A stretch of 64,000 nucleotides of DNA, taken from NCBI GenBank assembly GCA_964581605.1, contig CAZOPF010000006.1, positions 29,623 to 93,622 on the forward strand. Reading direction: 5' to 3'. The position numbers and the translations under genes are program-made. Below the pieces are notes generated by a model that worked only from the letters and a program-made list of their open reading frames with translations, did no database searches and was not told where the DNA came from. Positions 57,220 to 64,000 of this stretch are shown here, piece by piece. The DNA comes from CAADGU01 sp964581605 (GTDB lineage: Bacteria; Chloroflexota; Anaerolineae; Promineifilales; Promineifilaceae). Position 1 is the first letter of the stretch; each line of letters opens with the position of its first letter.

Positions 57220-57801
57220 TTACGGATTACGAGTCACCAACAATTGCGCCCGATAATCGGCAAACGGTATCGGATCGGTCGTTTGTGGATAGGGATCAAG
57301 CTGGATAAGCTGCACGGTATACGCAAATGCCGGTAAAACATCCACCGTCTGCTCTGGCGCGGGGTTGGTGTTGAATTCCAGTTTCAGTGGCTCTTGCCCC
57401 TCTTGCGCAGCGACAATGAGGATACGTGCCTGACCGCTCCAAAAGCAATTCACCTGTGTCGGGCAGCGGGAGTCTTCGACTACACTCTCAAAATACAACA
57501 TCAACTCCTCGGCGCCGACGGCCGTTTCCGCACCACCGGCCAGGGCAAACGGCTCGTCCAGGCTGGCGGATGGGGCCGATGTGGGCAGGGGCACGGCCGT
57601 AACAGTTGGTCTGGGCACGGCCGTGTGGGTGGCGGCCGCTTCCGTAGGCGGCAGGTCTGTCGGCGTTGCCGCCGGCGCTTCCTCTGGCGCTGCCGGTTCC
57701 GCGTTTCCGGCTGCTTGGGCGCAAGCGACTAACGCCACGGCCAGCAGCAACCAGACGGGCCAGGCAACAAGTCGCAATTTGTGATTAAATTCTGTGTTCA
57801 T
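57220..57801 (-). CDS. Lipoprotein with Pro/Thr-rich linker
   Basis: 193 residues. LLLAVALVAC is a lipobox, cysteine at 27. A 50-residue linker rich in A, P, E and T follows, then a beta domain with ESVVEDSRCPTQVNCFWSGQARILIV, a motif of small exported proteins of unknown role. Overlaps the transglutaminase-GNAT gene by 4 bp. Surface-anchored; ligand unknown. Confidence 0.75.
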   Translation of the reverse strand: MNTEFNHKLRLVAWPVWLLLAVALVACAQAAGNAEPAAPEEAPAATPTDLPPTEAAATHTAVPRPTVTAVPLPTSAPSASLDEPFALAGGAETAVGAEELMLYFESVVEDSRCPTQVNCFWSGQARILIVAAQEGQEPLKLEFNTNPAPEQTVDVLPAFAYTVQLIQLDPYPQTTDPIPFADYRAQLLVTRNP

Positions 57802-59144
57802 CTAACAGTTCCTATTGACAGTTCCTTTTCAAACAACAGACCATCTGGCCCGGCCGGGCCAACCAGGCGGTAGCCCATTTTCTGGTAGAAGGCATGGTTG
57901 CGTTTGTTCCAGGTGGGGGTGTCCAACCGCCAGCGTGTGGCTGCCGGATAGAGAGTTTCCAACAGACACATGACCGCCCTCCCCACTCCTTGCCGCTGCA
58001 CGTCTGGATGGATGAAGATGCGTCCCAACACCGTCACCCCGTCGTTTTGTGGAAAGACAATCGCGCCGCCGATGATACGGCCGTCCACCGTCACCACTTT
58101 GTAATAATCCCCGGCCTGCATCATCTTCGCCTGCCACTGGTCGGAGCGATAACCGGGTGGGCCGCCCTTTTGCGGCGCGCCGTAGTTCACGTCGTCGTCA
58201 AACGCTTTCCAGGAAACCAACGCCAACGCCTTGGCATCCTCTGGGCGCGCGCGTTCCAGGGTGATGGGGCCAATGCCGGTTTCGGCCGTCAGTTGTTGTG
58301 AGGGGGGCAAGAGAGTGGTCACGGCCGTTGCTGCCTGATAAATCGGCTCGCGCTGCAATCGTTCATTCTCCTGATGCAACGCCAGCAGCGCCCCCAAATT
58401 GGCATCCGGGTCTTGCAGTAAGTGGGCTATCTCATCCAGCAATTGCACCTGTGCTTGAGTCAGATCGCGCTTTTTCACCTGAAATAATGGCGGGCCATCC
58501 CAATAGGTCGGTTCCAGATTCAGACATGCTTCAAAATCATGGAGCAGATTTTGCCGGATTGGTTCCCACCCCCACCAACGTTCGACACCGTAGAGCGAGG
58601 GGTAAGTGAATCCCTGCCGCGCCGCCAGCCACACATCGCCGGCCATTTTGAAATCGGATCGGGGAATGTCAACCATTTTTGTATCCGGGTCAACGAGCAG
58701 CCAACGTTTTTCACCTTCCGCCCACATCTCGCAAATCCAATGATCTACATACTTCCCTTTGCGGTCAGAGACGTATCCGGCAAAACCGACGCGCAGCCGC
58801 GCCGGGATGCCGCGATGTTTTAAGATGGCAACCAGCAGCAGGGCATGATAGCGACAGGAAACAATGAGGCGTTGGCGCGACGGCCGTGTCATCACCAATC
58901 CTTTTTCATTCCGTTTGAGCAGGGCAGCCAGCATGGGGGCGACGGCCGTGAACCGTGCATCTTCGTTCTGGCCGCCAGGTGGCAGCGCACCCCGAAACTC
59001 CTGCCGCTGGCTCGGATGGATCAATTGGCGCTTTACCAGTTCACACAGCGCCGCCAAAGAATCCGGCAGATTATCCAGCATCCACCCATATGCACCAGGG
59101 TCACTGTTCGGCCCCAACTGGCGATAGAAATCAAGTGCGTTCAT
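57798..59144 (-). CDS. Transglutaminase-like domain fused to a GNAT domain
   Basis: 448 residues. The N-terminal half has the transglutaminase triad: Cys97 in VSCRYHALLLVAILKHRGIPARLRVGF, His in YVDHWICEMW, Asp in LLVDPDTKM. The C-terminal half (about 300-448) is a GNAT domain with LGRIFIHPDVQRQGVGRAVMCLLE and RNHAFYQKMGYRLV. Fusion of a papain-like fold with an acyltransferase is unusual. It may process and then acylate a peptide or protein; no evidence for substrate. Upstream 59145-59298 has no gene. Confidence 0.78.
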   Translation of the reverse strand: MNALDFYRQLGPNSDPGAYGWMLDNLPDSLAALCELVKRQLIHPSQRQEFRGALPPGGQNEDARFTAVAPMLAALLKRNEKGLVMTRPSRQRLIVSCRYHALLLVAILKHRGIPARLRVGFAGYVSDRKGKYVDHWICEMWAEGEKRWLLVDPDTKMVDIPRSDFKMAGDVWLAARQGFTYPSLYGVERWWGWEPIRQNLLHDFEACLNLEPTYWDGPPLFQVKKRDLTQAQVQLLDEIAHLLQDPDANLGALLALHQENERLQREPIYQAATAVTTLLPPSQQLTAETGIGPITLERARPEDAKALALVSWKAFDDDVNYGAPQKGGPPGYRSDQWQAKMMQAGDYYKVVTVDGRIIGGAIVFPQNDGVTVLGRIFIHPDVQRQGVGRAVMCLLETLYPAATRWRLDTPTWNKRNHAFYQKMGYRLVGPAGPDGLLFEKELSIGTVR

Positions 59145-59298
59145 GATCAGACTCTCAATCTATGCCGAATTGTACTGCAAATTTATGACACGGAGTGTCA
59201 GGTATGATTGTTAGTTTGCTACTTGGAAAAAAAAGTATACCCCATTATGATTCACTCGCCAGCTTGCGGGATAAACAAATGATAGGAGAGTTTTACAG

Positions 59299-61722
59299 AT
59301 GAAGTCTAATTGGAAGATTGTACTTTTTTTAGCAGTGTGGCTAGTGGCCGTGGGCTGGGCCGTGAATGACGGCCGTACCCCTGCCACTACCTCCCCCACC
59401 ACCATCGCGGCCGGCCGTGGGCCATCTGGCCGCCAATTACCGGCCAATGCCCAGGCCTCGGCAACGATGGAGGGGCCGCTGGTTACGGAAACCGCACCGC
59501 CGCAGTTGAGCCGCCCGGTACGGGAACTGCCTGTTGCCCAACCGGAACCAATTTTGGAAACAGAGTTAAATCCGCGGCAGAATCCGTTTGTCAATTTCCC
59601 CCTGGATTTTCCCAACATCAGCGGGCCGGCTGATCCCTTGTTGCAAATAGAGGCTACCAACAACGGCCGTACCCCCACCCCCACCCTCACCTTTGAAGGC
59701 GTAGACAACTTCTGTGGCTGCTCCCCGCCGGACACCATCGGCGATGTTGGCCCCAACCATTATGTGCAGATGGTGAATGCCACCAAATTCAACATCTATG
59801 ACAAGAACGGCAACCTGCTCACCGGCCCCACCGACTTGAACGACCTGTGGAGCAGTGGCAACTGCTCGGTCAGCGACAATGGGGACCCGATTGTCGTGTA
59901 TGATTCCCTGGCCGACCGCTGGGTATTGGCTCAATTCAGCACCGGCAATGGTGTTTGTGTGGCTGTTTCGCAAACGGCCGATCCGACCGGCGCATATTAT
60001 GGCTATGAATTCACCACCCCCACCTTTCCCGACTACTTCAAAATCTCCGTCTGGCCAGACGCTTACTACATGACCGCCAACGAAAGCAGCTACACCGCTT
60101 TTGCTCTGGAACGGGCCGACATGCTGAACGGTTTGCCCGCTACTTCAGTCCGATTTTCTGGGCAGACTAATTTCTTGTTAGCAGCCGATGTGGACGGCCC
60201 TACCCCACCACCGGCCAATACACCGGGCCTGTTCTACACCTTCAAAGACAATTCATTCCATGGCGGCACTGACCGATTAGAGATTTTTGAACTGGACGTG
60301 GATTGGGTGACACCGGGCAACTCCACTTTTACCCTGGCCCAGAGCCTGAACATCACCAGCTACACCTACACCGTTTGTGGCTTTTTTGTGCTGAACTGCA
60401 TCCCGCAGTTGGGCACGACACAGCGCGTAGATGCTGTATCTGAATGGCCAATGTGGCGGCTGGCGTATCGCAACTTTGGCAGCCACGAAACGCTGCTGGC
60501 TAACTTTGCGGTGGATGTGGGGTCAGACCGGTCGGGTATTCGCTGGTATGAACTGCGGCGCAGCGGCGGCACGTGGTCTATCTATCAAGAAGGAACACAT
60601 GCGCCGGCCGATACCACACACCGCTTTATGGGCAGCATCGCTATGGATGGGCAAGGGAACATTGCCCTGGCCTACAGCGCTTCCAGTTCCACCATGAATC
60701 CGGCCATTCGTTATGCTACGCGGTTGGCAAGTGATCCCTTGGGTACGTTGCAGGCTGAGGAGACGCTTTATGCGGGGGCCGGCTCACAAACAGGCAGTAA
60801 CCGTTGGGGCGATTACAGTGCCATCAGCATTGACCCCAGTGATGATTGCACGTTTTGGGTGACGAATGAATATTATCCCAGCAATAGTGGCAACAACTGG
60901 AACACGCGCATTGGCAAGTTCACCATTCCCGAATGTTTGGCAGACCCAACAGAAACCGACCTGTCACTGAGCAAATCGGCCAGCGCAGGCGCTGTTTTTG
61001 TGGGCGAAACCATCACGTATACGGTGAATGTGAGCAACAATGGCCCGATTTCGGCGACGAATGTGGTGGTGACGGATGTCCTCCCGGCCGAGGTGAGCTA
61101 TGTTTCCAATGACTCGGGCTGTAACGAGAGCGGCGGTACCGTTACCTGCAACCTGGGTACGCTGTTGGATGGGGATGCGGCAACGATTGAGATTGTGGTC
61201 ACGGCCGTGACCCCTGGCAGCACCACAAACACGGCCTCTGTCACCAGTGATACGCCTGATTCCAATCCGGGAAACAATAGTGATGATACGCCTGTGGTCA
61301 TCAACGGTCTGCCCACGGCCGATCTGGAAATCAGCAAAACGGCCGTCCTCACCACCGCGCAAACTGGCGACCTGATTACCTACACGCTGGTCATCACCAA
61401 TCATGGGCCGGACACGGCCGTAGATGTAACCGTCACCGATGTTCTTCCGGCGCAGGTGAGTTATCTGTCTAATGATGCGGGCTGTGTGGAAGCGAGCGGC
61501 ACCGTCACCTGCGTATTTGGCCTTATTCCGGTAGGCAGCAGCGAAACGGTGCAATTGGTGGTTTCGGCCACACAGGCGGGCGAGGCCAGTAACACGGCAA
61601 CGGTTACATCGGTGTTGGCTGACCCGGACGAAAGCAATAACAGCAGCACGGCCGTTGTCACCATCACCGGCGAAACCATTTACACCGAATTCATCTACCT
61701 GCCCATCGTCGTCAAACCATAA
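59299..61722 (+). CDS. Exported DUF11 protein with YLPIV C-terminus
   Basis: 807 residues. GAGAGTTTTACAG precedes the ATG; the N-terminus KSNWKIVLFLAVWLVAVGWAV is a signal or anchor. A 400-residue beta-rich body follows (CGCSPPDTIGDVGPNHYVQMVNATKFNIYDKNG, RWGDYSAISIDPSDDCTFWVTNEYYP). Two DUF11 repeats follow, each with ITYTVNVSNNGPISATNVVVTDVLP or similar (about 555-670 and 675-795). It ends TEFIYLPIVVKP, matching the YLPLV motif of the exported protein at 27887-28678. Likely a surface or secreted stalk-type protein. Confidence 0.83.
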   Translation: MKSNWKIVLFLAVWLVAVGWAVNDGRTPATTSPTTIAAGRGPSGRQLPANAQASATMEGPLVTETAPPQLSRPVRELPVAQPEPILETELNPRQNPFVNFPLDFPNISGPADPLLQIEATNNGRTPTPTLTFEGVDNFCGCSPPDTIGDVGPNHYVQMVNATKFNIYDKNGNLLTGPTDLNDLWSSGNCSVSDNGDPIVVYDSLADRWVLAQFSTGNGVCVAVSQTADPTGAYYGYEFTTPTFPDYFKISVWPDAYYMTANESSYTAFALERADMLNGLPATSVRFSGQTNFLLAADVDGPTPPPANTPGLFYTFKDNSFHGGTDRLEIFELDVDWVTPGNSTFTLAQSLNITSYTYTVCGFFVLNCIPQLGTTQRVDAVSEWPMWRLAYRNFGSHETLLANFAVDVGSDRSGIRWYELRRSGGTWSIYQEGTHAPADTTHRFMGSIAMDGQGNIALAYSASSSTMNPAIRYATRLASDPLGTLQAEETLYAGAGSQTGSNRWGDYSAISIDPSDDCTFWVTNEYYPSNSGNNWNTRIGKFTIPECLADPTETDLSLSKSASAGAVFVGETITYTVNVSNNGPISATNVVVTDVLPAEVSYVSNDSGCNESGGTVTCNLGTLLDGDAATIEIVVTAVTPGSTTNTASVTSDTPDSNPGNNSDDTPVVINGLPTADLEISKTAVLTTAQTGDLITYTLVITNHGPDTAVDVTVTDVLPAQVSYLSNDAGCVEASGTVTCVFGLIPVGSSETVQLVVSATQAGEASNTATVTSVLADPDESNNSSTAVVTITGETIYTEFIYLPIVVKP

Positions 61723-61732
61723 CGTGAAGAGA

Positions 61733-61755
61733 GGTTCAATCCTGGAGATTGAACC
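61733..61755. repeat. Palindromic element GGTTCAATC-N5-GATTGAACC, copy 2
   Basis: Same nine-base arms as at 36878-36910, loop CTGGA. It lies in the 3' untranslated region of the DUF11 protein gene. Confidence 0.8.
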
Positions 61756-61765
61756 ATTCTGAAAG

Positions 61766-61806
61766 AAAAAACGCGGAGATTGACCATATCAATCTCCGCG
61801 TTTTTT
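61766..61806 (+). terminator. Rho-independent terminator, bidirectional
   Basis: A perfect 18-bp stem, AAAAAACGCGGAGATTGA with TCAATCTCCGCGTTTTTT, and a five-base loop CCATA. Both ends are A/T runs, so it can stop transcription of the DUF11 gene and of the convergent SDR gene. Confidence 0.93.
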
Positions 61807-61874
61807 GCGTTTTCACAGACCACACATCAACAGCCGCATAAGGTTCAACGGATTACGGTTCACGGTTTACGTGG

Positions 61875-62717
61875 TTACGCCGTTTCCAGAGTCAACGGCC
61901 GTACCCGCCGCCCATCAATATCATCAAAACCATACGCCAACGCCAGGTCAGCCGCCACCAACACCTGCCCACTCTTTTCCTGCCGACAGGGATCGGCGGC
62001 CAACGCCGCAATTGCCAGGCCGGTAAATTCAGGCGACTCGGCGTTGCTCATATCAAACCATTGGGCGGCGTCCAGTACCCGTTCTGTCCGCACCAAACCG
62101 GGGTATAGAGATACGGCCGTGACCCCATACTCCCTCAATTCGTGCGCCATATCCTTTGCCAACCGGTCAGTGGCACATTTGGAAACCCCATACATGATGT
62201 TGTTCATATACTTCTGCCCCGCCCAATAAGAGATGTTGACGATGAGACCCTGGCGCTGCGCAACCATCAATCTGGCCCCCAGGCGGCTGGCAGTGTAGTG
62301 CGCCCGCACCCCGGCCGTAAACATATTATCCCAACGAGACAACGGCTGCTCCCAAAACGGGGCGGGCCAGATGGCCTCATCATTTTCAATATCCTCATAG
62401 CCGCCCCACACATTGTTTACCAGAATGTCCAACCGCCCCTGTTCAGCGGCTACCTGGGCAAACAACGCTGCCACGTCGGCGTCAATGGTATGGTCACAAC
62501 GGACGGCTATGCCTTTACCGCCAGCCTGGGTAACGAGAACGGCCGTCTCCCCCACCGTTCCGGGCATTCCGTCTGACCCTGTTCCTGGCTGCACTGTCCG
62601 CCCGGTGACATACACTGTTGCGCCAGCCATCCCCAGTGCATGGGCAATGCCCTTACCCACACCCCGGCTGGCCCCCGTTACCACTGCTACCTGATTCGTC
62701 AGATTCCACATGATCAT
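61875..62717 (-). CDS. SDR oxidoreductase
   Basis: 280 residues. NAD(P) loop VVTGASRGVGKGIAHAL, NNVWG, and active site ISYWAGQKYMNNIMYGVSKCATDRL with YxxxK. AGGAG fits the internal ATG at 62711 better (spacing 9) than the ATG at 62717 (spacing 3). Reaction unknown. The start of the gene divergent region 62718-62782 has no gene. Confidence 0.85.
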   Translation of the reverse strand: MIMWNLTNQVAVVTGASRGVGKGIAHALGMAGATVYVTGRTVQPGTGSDGMPGTVGETAVLVTQAGGKGIAVRCDHTIDADVAALFAQVAAEQGRLDILVNNVWGGYEDIENDEAIWPAPFWEQPLSRWDNMFTAGVRAHYTASRLGARLMVAQRQGLIVNISYWAGQKYMNNIMYGVSKCATDRLAKDMAHELREYGVTAVSLYPGLVRTERVLDAAQWFDMSNAESPEFTGLAIAALAADPCRQEKSGQVLVAADLALAYGFDDIDGRRVRPLTLETA

Positions 62718-62782
62718 TCACTCCTCTTTGAGATGGATTTGTCAGGAGTGTAACGGCCGTAATCTGACACCTTCTGTCATAT

Positions 62783-63403
62783 TCAAATTGGGCGGATCGG
62801 TTGGCGCAGGATTGTTTTCAGTTTGTTTGGAGCTACCTTGCGCGGATCACCCAGATAGATTTCGTGATGTTTGCCATGTTCCACATAACCATGTGCGGGC
62901 AGCCATTCCTGATGCAGCCGGGCCAGCGTGGGCGCTTCTTCATCATACGACCCGATGTGCATGATTTGGGCCACCAGCCCTTCTTCTAACGTTTCCAGGC
63001 GCAGTTTGGGCAACGCTGGCAATTCCTTCTTTTCACCAGCTGCGGCTTTGGCCTGTGTCACCATCTCCGCCGTTATCCACTCTGGCGTCAAGATCATCAT
63101 CGTCCAATCCCAGGCGCTTTTGTCCCGCCTGGCAGTGTAATGTTCCATATCCTCTGCCCACCACAACCCTTCCAGCGGCATGACGGCATAATCCCGCCCC
63201 AACTCGTTCTTGCTCATAAATTTCAATTTGTAGGCAACGGCATAGAGCGCCTCCACCGCTTCCCGATAAGCCAGGGCGAGGTTGGGATCGCCGTGCCCGT
63301 CCACCATCAAGTACGCCAGCGGCGGCACATCAACGGTCACAAAATCCAGGCGCGGTGGGTTGTAAAGATGCGGCCACTCCTTCTTGAAATCTATCTTGTT
63401 CAT
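62783..63403 (-). CDS. GyrI-like small-molecule-binding protein
   Basis: 206 residues. FVTVDVPPLAYLMVDGHGDPNLALAYREAVEALYAVAYKLKF and AQIMHIGSYDEEAPTLARLHQEWLPAHGY are the GyrI-like (SbmC/BmrR ligand) fold. No DNA-binding domain is attached. Three bases from the next gene, so probably co-transcribed. Confidence 0.85.
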   Translation of the reverse strand: MNKIDFKKEWPHLYNPPRLDFVTVDVPPLAYLMVDGHGDPNLALAYREAVEALYAVAYKLKFMSKNELGRDYAVMPLEGLWWAEDMEHYTARRDKSAWDWTMMILTPEWITAEMVTQAKAAAGEKKELPALPKLRLETLEEGLVAQIMHIGSYDEEAPTLARLHQEWLPAHGYVEHGKHHEIYLGDPRKVAPNKLKTILRQPIRPI

Positions 63404-63406
63404 TTT

Positions 63407-63916
63407 TTACGCGCTCCCGGTCGGTTTTCTGGCCTGCTGCCCCAGAAACAGGCTCAGGTGGGCAGCATGTTCCTGCACATGGCGCAGTGTGTAAATCAAT
63501 AACTCACCATAGGGCACTTCGCCCCAGGGGAACTGGCACAGCCGGTATGCCTGCTCCGTTGTCAGTGTGCTGATAGTCTCCTGGTATTTTTGGCGGCACA
63601 GTTCCAGGTAGTCTAGGAGTTCGTCACGGCCGTAGATGCGCGGCAGCGTCTCGTTTGCCTGCATCTCCACCAGATCAAAAGGGGCGGGTGGCATAAAACC
63701 TTCTTCTGCCCCGGTTAAGTACAAATCTAGCCAGAACAAGGTATGGTAGCCCAGATACCAGAACGAGGAGAACCCAGAGGCCACCCACTGGTCTGGCTCA
63801 TCTTCCCACAGCCGCGCTGTCCACAGTGCATCCGGGCAGTCGCGCAGCGCGTCGCGCAATGAATCAATCGCCACGCTATATTGCCGCCACAACATCTCAC
63901 CATCAATAATCAACAT
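63407..63916 (-). CDS. DinB-family protein
   Basis: 169 residues from ATG 63916 (MLIIDGEM), with GGAGG eight bases upstream. SSFWYLGYHTLFWLDLYLTG and LRHVQEHAAHLSLFLGQQ are the helices carrying the metal histidines (HxxEH). Function unknown; it pairs with the GyrI-like gene. Confidence 0.82.
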   Translation of the reverse strand: MLIIDGEMLWRQYSVAIDSLRDALRDCPDALWTARLWEDEPDQWVASGFSSFWYLGYHTLFWLDLYLTGAEEGFMPPAPFDLVEMQANETLPRIYGRDELLDYLELCRQKYQETISTLTTEQAYRLCQFPWGEVPYGELLIYTLRHVQEHAAHLSLFLGQQARKPTGSA

Positions 63917-63941
63917 CGTCTTATCCTCCACGTCCTGGTTT

Positions 63942-64000
63942 TCAAATCACTTCAAGGTGTATCGTCACCGTGTCGCCTTCTTCCAGTTTTTCGGCTTTGC
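63942..64000 (-). CDS. C-terminal end of a DUF1905-like protein (partial)
   Basis: The last codons read KAEKLEEGDTVTIHLEVI-stop in minus sense, matching the end of DUF1905-type beta-barrel domains. The rest is outside the window. Confidence 0.5.
   Translation of the reverse strand, partial: KAEKLEEGDTVTIHLEVI

Noticed and set aside
1..64000. tRNA or rRNA genes
   Set aside because: I found no stretch with cloverleaf potential and CCA-type ends, nor rRNA signatures, though a dedicated search was not possible.

Overview
The window looks like a scaffold from a Chloroflexota genome (Anaerolineae/Caldilineae-like). This is an inference from gene content: an actinobacterial-type short inositol-phosphate synthase, Uma2-type nucleases, many DinB/GyrI-like/DUF1801 small proteins, and exported proteins carrying a YLPLV/YLPIV tail-like motif. 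No rRNA or tRNA is present to confirm it. A run of 100 N at 8132-8231 marks a scaffold join, so this is probably a draft or metagenome assembly. Base composition is moderately GC-rich.

Region 1 (1-30.9 kb, all minus strand) is one long cell-surface glycan locus. Transcription would run from right to left. It begins with a specialised NusG paralogue of the RfaH/UpxY/LoaP kind, followed by a roughly 330-bp leader, an NDP-sugar dehydrogenase, an exported protein and a TPR protein. Next come a nucleotide-sugar block (2-hydroxyacid dehydrogenase, SDR epimerase, cytidylyltransferase, HAD phosphatase), four consecutive sulfotransferases, an epimerase, an MsbA/PglK-type ABC exporter and several GT4 glycosyltransferases. 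The block then has a Wzy-like polymerase, a PglC-PglD-PglE-PglF-like set for priming with a bacillosamine-type sugar, another GT4, an NTP_transf_5 protein and an O-antigen-ligase-like protein that runs off the left edge. The gene set predicts a lipid-linked, possibly sulfated polysaccharide.

Region 2 (31-34.7 kb) holds three membrane proteins resembling NuoL/HyfE/NuoN antiporter subunits, but the two large ones lack the lysine/histidine residues expected of proton channels. Region 3 (34.7-37.6 kb) is a small island of toxin-antitoxin genes, an HNH nuclease remnant and a three-copy local repeat. Region 4 (37.6-49.3 kb) has an FtsX-type double permease, a DUF2267 protein, a DUF348/G5/beta-propeller lipoprotein, inositol-phosphate synthase, a YfhO-type giant membrane protein, a GT39-type glycosyltransferase and a GNAT-Dabb fusion. 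Region 5 (49.3-64 kb) starts with uvrA behind a LexA-type palindrome. It continues with small stress or detoxification-type proteins (DUF1801, DfsB, DinB, ABM-VOC, DUF1697, MOSC), a lipoprotein, a transglutaminase-GNAT fusion, a DUF11 exported protein, an SDR, a GyrI-like protein and another DinB protein.

The most striking signals are in the DNA itself. First, the palindrome ACGGCCGT occurs about 150 times by hand count in 64 kb, where one or two would be expected by chance; this resembles the cyanobacterial HIP1 phenomenon. Second, several families of short tandem repeats (7- and 8-mers) and palindromic elements lie between genes, form the stop codons of at least six genes, and are inserted in frame inside coding sequences, including about 65 extra residues in UvrA. 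The heptamer family is open in all three frames in one orientation and closed in all three in the other, and the arrays seen obey that rule. A 132-bp MITE-like element with a 5-bp target duplication lies between two glycosyltransferase genes.
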